NCBI RefSeq assembly: GCF_018847975.1
Contig: NZ_CP072597.1
Location: forward strand, 1,961,001 to 2,025,000
Direction of reading: 5' to 3'
DNA: 64,000 nt
Source: Lysobacter sp. K5869
GTDB lineage: Bacteria; Pseudomonadota; Gammaproteobacteria; Xanthomonadales; Xanthomonadaceae
In this document: one piece after another, positions 61,433 through 64,000 of the stretch
Layout: each line of letters starts with the position of its first letter
How positions within the stretch are numbered: the first letter of the stretch is position 1
Position numbers and translations under genes: made by a program
The notes under the pieces: model-generated
What the model saw: only the letters and a program-made list of their open reading frames with translations
What the model was told of the DNA's origin: nothing
The model's database searches: none

Positions 61433-61608
61433 GGCGGCGACACGGAACGTCGCCGCCGCGGCGCAAGGACGCGCCGCGACGCGGATGCACGGAAGCATCC
61501 GCGCGGCGGGCCAGGACGGCCCGCCGGCCGCACGCGCCAGGGAGGCGCGAGGCGGCGCAGGGAAGACGCCGGCGGGCGATAGGGCCCGCCGGCCCAGGTT
61601 GGAAGGCC
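61433..61608 (+). ncRNA. Tandem array of GC-rich hairpins with GGA loops
   Basis: Six consecutive hairpins expose GGA in their loops. Stem/loop positions: 61433-61441/61449-61457, loop ACGGAAC; 61458-61464/61471-61477, loop AAGGAC; 61481-61488/61495-61502, loop ACGGAA; 61505-61512/61518-61525, loop AGGAC; 61533-61538/61544-61549, loop AGGGA; 61554-61557/61567-61570, loop CAGGGAAGA. A seventh (61569-61577/61584-61592) has loop GATAGG and competes with the sixth for 61569-61570, so both cannot form fully. An eighth weak one (61591-61594/61605-61608) has GGTTGGAA. ANGGA in a hairpin loop is the binding motif of CsrA/RsmA. The array sits right after rsr and before the Y RNAs in the same transcript. 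Confidence 0.65.
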
Positions 61609-61753
61609 GATGCATCGCGAATGCTTGGCGGAACTACACCACTGATAATGGTCCAGGTCGCGGGTTCGAGTCCCGCCCGCCGCGAGGCGGTAGCTCAGTC
61701 GGATAGAGCGGGAACCGTTCCGTCACCACTGGTCTCGATGCTTCGGTTTTTTT
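61609..61753 (+). ncRNA. Y RNA-like element 1 with permuted tRNA-like module (YrlA-like)
   Basis: The closing stem is GGCGGAAC (61627-61634) with GTTCCGTC (61717-61724), extended by GCATCG/CGATGC (61612 and 61736). Inside lies a circularly permuted tRNA-like module. It has an anticodon-like stem GGTCC/GGAACC (61650, 61711), a T-arm GCGGG-TTCGAGT-CCCGC (61660-61676), an acceptor-like stem CCGCC-GCGA-GGCGG closed by a GNRA loop (61677-61690), and a D-arm GCTC...GAGC (61693-61709). A T7 run ends the element. YrlA RNAs of Salmonella and others, bound by Rsr, carry the same tRNA mimic. Confidence 0.85.
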
Positions 61754-61770
61754 GAATTTGCTACGCGGAC

Positions 61771-61894
61771 GTCCGGCGAATGCCGATGAAACTACATTCA
61801 ACTTGCAAGGCGTGGGTTCGAATCCCACCCGTCGACAGACGGATGCTCGGCCCGGTTAGAGCACAGGTTCGTTTCATCTCCCTCGTCGCAGGAC
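61771..61894 (+). ncRNA. Y RNA-like element 2 with permuted tRNA-like module
   Basis: The closing stem is GATGAAAC (61785-61792) with GTTTCATC (61871-61878). Inside are AACTTG/CAGGTT (61800, 61864), T-arm GTGGG-TTCGAAT-CCCAC (61812-61828), acceptor-like stem CCGTC-GACA-GACGG (61829-61842) and D-arm GCTC...GAGC (61845-61862). The order and spacing equal element 1 while the stem sequences differ, so base pairing is conserved. TACA follows the first strand of the closing stem, as in elements 1 and 3. Confidence 0.82.
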
Positions 61895-61926
61895 GGCCGC
61901 ACCCCACAACGCGTCGCGAGACGAAT

Positions 61927-61990
61927 GCCAGGCGGAACTACAACCTGTCACGTTATCCGTTCCGCCGGATTGTCTAGTCCCTCGCTACGC
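61927..61990 (+). ncRNA. Y RNA-like element 3, minimal form without tRNA-like module
   Basis: GGCGGAAC (61931-61938) pairs perfectly with GTTCCGCC (61959-61966), enclosing a 20-base loop that starts TACAAC. The first strand and the TACA are identical to element 1, but the tRNA-like module is replaced by a short AAC/GTT hairpin. A loose T-rich run (GCGTTTTCTTAT) follows. It may correspond to the shorter second Y RNA (YrlB) seen beside yrlA in enteric bacteria. Confidence 0.65.
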
Positions 61991-62112
61991 GTTTTCTTAT
62001 CGGCAACATCCGCGGCCCGGCGCATGCGCCGACCGCGAACGCCGCAACGCATCATTCTTTTCATCGACCGAACCGGTCGCGGGCACGAAGCCCGACCCGC
62101 AGGAGCCCCGCC

Positions 62113-63348
62113 ATGAATACCAACGAAAACACCCGCTACGACGTCATCCACGAGAAAGGCTCGGTCCCGATCAAGCTATGGACCCGCGGCGTGCCGCTGG
62201 AAGACGAAGCGCGCCGTCAGTTGCAGAACATCGCCAAGCTGCCGTTCGTGCACCGTTGGATCGCGGTGATGCCCGACGTGCACCTGGGCAAGGGCGCGAC
62301 CGTGGGCTCGGTGGTGCCGACTCTCGGCGCGATCGTGCCGGCGGCGGTCGGCGTGGACATCGGCTGCGGCATGATCGCGGTGCGCACCACGCTGACGGCG
62401 AGCGACTTGCCCGACCAGCTCGGCCCGCTGCGCGCGGCGATCGAGCAGGCGGTGCCGCACGGCCGCACGGTCGGCCGCGGCGTGCGCGACAAGGGCGCGT
62501 GGGCGAACCCGCCGGCGGCGTCGCTGCAGGCGTGGGAGCGCTTGCACGAAGGGTTCGACCGCATCGTCGCCAAGCATCCCAAGCTCGAGCGCAGCAACCA
62601 CTTGAGCCACTTGGGTACCTTGGGCACCGGCAATCACTTCGTCGAGGTCTGCCTGGACGAGGAGCAGCGCGTGTGGTTCATGCTGCACTCGGGTTCGCGC
62701 GGCGTCGGCAATGCGATCGGCAGCCACTTCATCGAGTTGGCGAAGCAGGACATGCGCCGCTGGATGATCAATCTGCCGGACCAGGATCTCGCGTACTTGC
62801 CGGAAGGCAGTGAAAACTACGCGGACTACGTGTTCGCGGTGGATTGGGCGCAGAAGTTCGCACGCGACAACCGCGAGATCATGATGCGGCACGTCGTCGA
62901 CGCGGCGCGCAAGATCATCGACAAGCCGTTCGAGGCGCAGGCCGAGGCGGTCAACTGCCATCACAACTACGTCAACCGCGAGCATCACTTCGGTAAGGAC
63001 GTGCTGGTGACGCGCAAGGGCGCGGTGAGCGCGCGCAAGGGCGAGCTGGGCATCATCCCGGGCAGCATGGGCGCGAAGAGCTTCATCGTGCGCGGCCTCG
63101 GCAATGCCGACAGCTTCCATAGCTGCAGCCACGGCGCGGGCCGGGTGATGAGCCGCACCGAGGCGAAGAAGCGCATCAGCCTGGAAGAGCACGTTCGCGC
63201 GACCGCGCATGTGGAATGCCGCAAGGACGCGGACGTGGTCGACGAATCGCCGGCGGCGTACAAGCCGATCGACGCGGTCATGGCGGCGCAGAGCGACTTG
63301 GTCGAGATCGTGCATACCTTGCGTCAAGTCGTCTGCGTGAAGGGTTGA
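62113..63348 (+). CDS. RtcB, RNA-splicing ligase
   Basis: The 411-residue protein carries the RtcB active site: MPDVHLGKGATVGSVV, VGVDIGCGMIAV (metal-binding Cys), GTLGTGNHFVEV, MLHSGSRGVGN, VNCHHNYV, PGSMGAKSFIVRG and FHSCSHGAGR with the guanylylated His. It joins RNA 2',3'-cyclic phosphate or 3'-phosphate ends to 5'-OH ends using GTP and manganese. CAGGAG precedes the ATG. It follows the Y RNA region on the same strand and is part of the RtcR-controlled operon. Confidence 0.95.
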   Translation: MNTNENTRYDVIHEKGSVPIKLWTRGVPLEDEARRQLQNIAKLPFVHRWIAVMPDVHLGKGATVGSVVPTLGAIVPAAVGVDIGCGMIAVRTTLTASDLPDQLGPLRAAIEQAVPHGRTVGRGVRDKGAWANPPAASLQAWERLHEGFDRIVAKHPKLERSNHLSHLGTLGTGNHFVEVCLDEEQRVWFMLHSGSRGVGNAIGSHFIELAKQDMRRWMINLPDQDLAYLPEGSENYADYVFAVDWAQKFARDNREIMMRHVVDAARKIIDKPFEAQAEAVNCHHNYVNREHHFGKDVLVTRKGAVSARKGELGIIPGSMGAKSFIVRGLGNADSFHSCSHGAGRVMSRTEAKKRISLEEHVRATAHVECRKDADVVDESPAAYKPIDAVMAAQSDLVEIVHTLRQVVCVKG

Positions 63349-63512
63349 GGGCCATGGCCGAGCGTGCGAGCGGATCGCTGGAAACGACGTGGCGCCCGAG
63401 TTCGGCGGCGCCCGGCCAAGGACTGCGCGGCGGGCGGCATGGGCCGCCCGCCGCGATAAAACAACAAAAGGAAACAGCGCGGCCGGCTCCCTCCGGCCGC
63501 GCCAGAAGAACC
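63349..63512 (+). promoter_or_regulatory. rtcB-rtcA spacer with two strong hairpins
   Basis: GCGGCGGGCGGC-ATGG-GCCGCCCGCCGC (about 63427-63454) and GCGCGGCCGG-CTCCCT-CCGGCCGCGC (about 63478-63503) occupy most of the 164-bp spacer. The second ends just before the rtcA start and the only purine-rich ribosome-site candidate (CCAGAAGAACC), so it could limit rtcA translation. There is no T-run, so full termination is unlikely. Confidence 0.5.
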
Positions 63513-64000
63513 ATGGACAAGAAAATGGAAATGATCGAAATCAGCGGCGTGGAGGGCGGCGGCCAGCTGCTGCGCACGGCGCTGGCGCTGAGCCTGTGCA
63601 CCGGCACCGCGTTCGAGATGCAGCACATCCGCGCCAAGCGCAAGCGCCCCGGTTTGATGCGCCAGCATCTGACCGCGGTCGGCGCCGCCGCGCAGATCGG
63701 CCGGGCTTACGTCGAAGGCGCGCAGCTCGGCGCGACCACGCTGCGCTTCGTCCCCGGGCAAGTGCAGCCGGGCCGCTACCGTTTCTCCATCGGCACCGCC
63801 GGTTCGGCGTCGCTGGTGTTGCAGACGGTGCTGCCGGCGTTGTGGTCGTGCGCGGCGCCGTCGGAAGTGACCGTCGAAGGCGGCACCCACAACCCGCTCG
63901 CGCCGAGCGCCGACTTCCTGGCCGAGTGCTATCTGCCGGCGCTGCGCCGCTTCGGCGTGGACACCGCGTTCGCGCTGCAGCGTCACGGCTTCTACCCGGC
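63513..64000 (+). CDS. RtcA, RNA 3'-terminal phosphate cyclase (partial, runs off the window)
   Basis: The first 162 residues are present. ISGVEGGGQLLRTALALSLC is the family's opening, IRAKRKRPGLMRQHLTAV the adenylation-domain signature, and GGTHNPLAPSADFLAE follows. RtcA converts RNA 3'-phosphate to 2',3'-cyclic phosphate with ATP through an adenylylated His, which lies in the missing C-terminal part. Usual length is about 340 residues. An internal ATG at 63525 (MEMIEISG) is an alternative start. Confidence 0.93.
   Translation, partial: MDKKMEMIEISGVEGGGQLLRTALALSLCTGTAFEMQHIRAKRKRPGLMRQHLTAVGAAAQIGRAYVEGAQLGATTLRFVPGQVQPGRYRFSIGTAGSASLVLQTVLPALWSCAAPSEVTVEGGTHNPLAPSADFLAECYLPALRRFGVDTAFALQRHGFYP

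Noticed and set aside
61650..61862. Conventional tRNA genes
   Set aside because: T-arm and D-arm sequences are convincing, but the T-arm comes first and the acceptor-like stem is closed by a 4-base loop. A normal tRNA cannot form; the permuted module inside a long stem fits a Y RNA better.

Overview
The window looks like a chromosomal segment of a Lysobacter-type member of the Xanthomonadaceae. It is very GC-rich with strong G/C third positions. It carries effector and immunity genes of the bacteria-killing type IV secretion system of this order (C-terminal XVIPCD secretion domains paired with lipoproteins), many secreted lytic or exported proteins, and the interspersed TGTAGGAGCGGCG...CGCCGCTCCTACA palindromes common in these genomes. 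The assignment comes from gene content and style; no rRNA or other marker gene is present.

Layout. 1-10 kb is an accessory region. It holds a 42-bp degenerate tandem repeat, a truncated lipoprotein gene, an M23-like peptidase effector flanked by two paralogous lipoproteins (probable immunity proteins), several small exported or cytoplasmic proteins, a second XVIPCD-like gene, and a muramidase-like XVIPCD effector with its own lipoprotein. 10.2-11.7 kb holds a stand-alone YcaO enzyme just downstream of a 45-residue peptide gene, which suggests a minimal RiPP locus. 11.9-15.8 kb encodes an alkaline phosphatase coupled to an exported protein, and a secreted protein of unknown function. 16-25 kb is a run of small regulator/enzyme pairs: ArsR with SRPBCC and a GST, a FabR/DesT-like TetR divergent from an electron-transfer/desaturase pair, LysR divergent from a GST, and Lrp divergent from another GST. 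25-44 kb is mixed metabolism: sterol-desaturase family, a zinc-less sirtuin, amidohydrolase, FtrA-like regulator with rhodanese, RidA, small alarmone hydrolase, aldo-keto reductase, alpha/beta hydrolase, 6-phosphogluconate dehydrogenase, a GH8 glucanase, AmiD-like amidase, FMN reductase and an APC permease. 44-58 kb holds small exported proteins, a lytic transglycosylase, a PQQ-type sugar dehydrogenase, a HAD hydrolase, an Atm1-type ABC exporter and a class D beta-lactamase-like protein with an altered active site.

The most striking part is 58.1-64.0 kb, an RNA-repair and RNA-quality-control locus. RtcR, a CARF-sigma54 activator, is divergent from rsr (a bacterial Ro60/TROVE protein), an RNA-rich 0.7-kb interval, rtcB (RNA ligase) and rtcA (RNA cyclase, cut by the window end). 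The rtcR-rsr gap contains a full sigma54 architecture: a palindromic candidate activator site, an IHF-like site and a consensus -24/-12 promoter. The interval after rsr first encodes a tandem array of GC-rich hairpins whose loops expose GGA, and then three Y-RNA-like elements. Two of these carry a circularly permuted tRNA-like module (T-arm, closed acceptor-like stem, D-arm); the third lacks the module. The array of GGA-loop hairpins is the feature I cannot match to a described Ro60/Y RNA locus.

Interspersed repeats are prominent: five copies of one palindrome family, plus three other long inverted repeats that lie between or at the ends of genes. Several genes seem to have a -10-like hexamer only 6-8 nt before the ATG and no Shine-Dalgarno sequence, suggesting leaderless transcripts.
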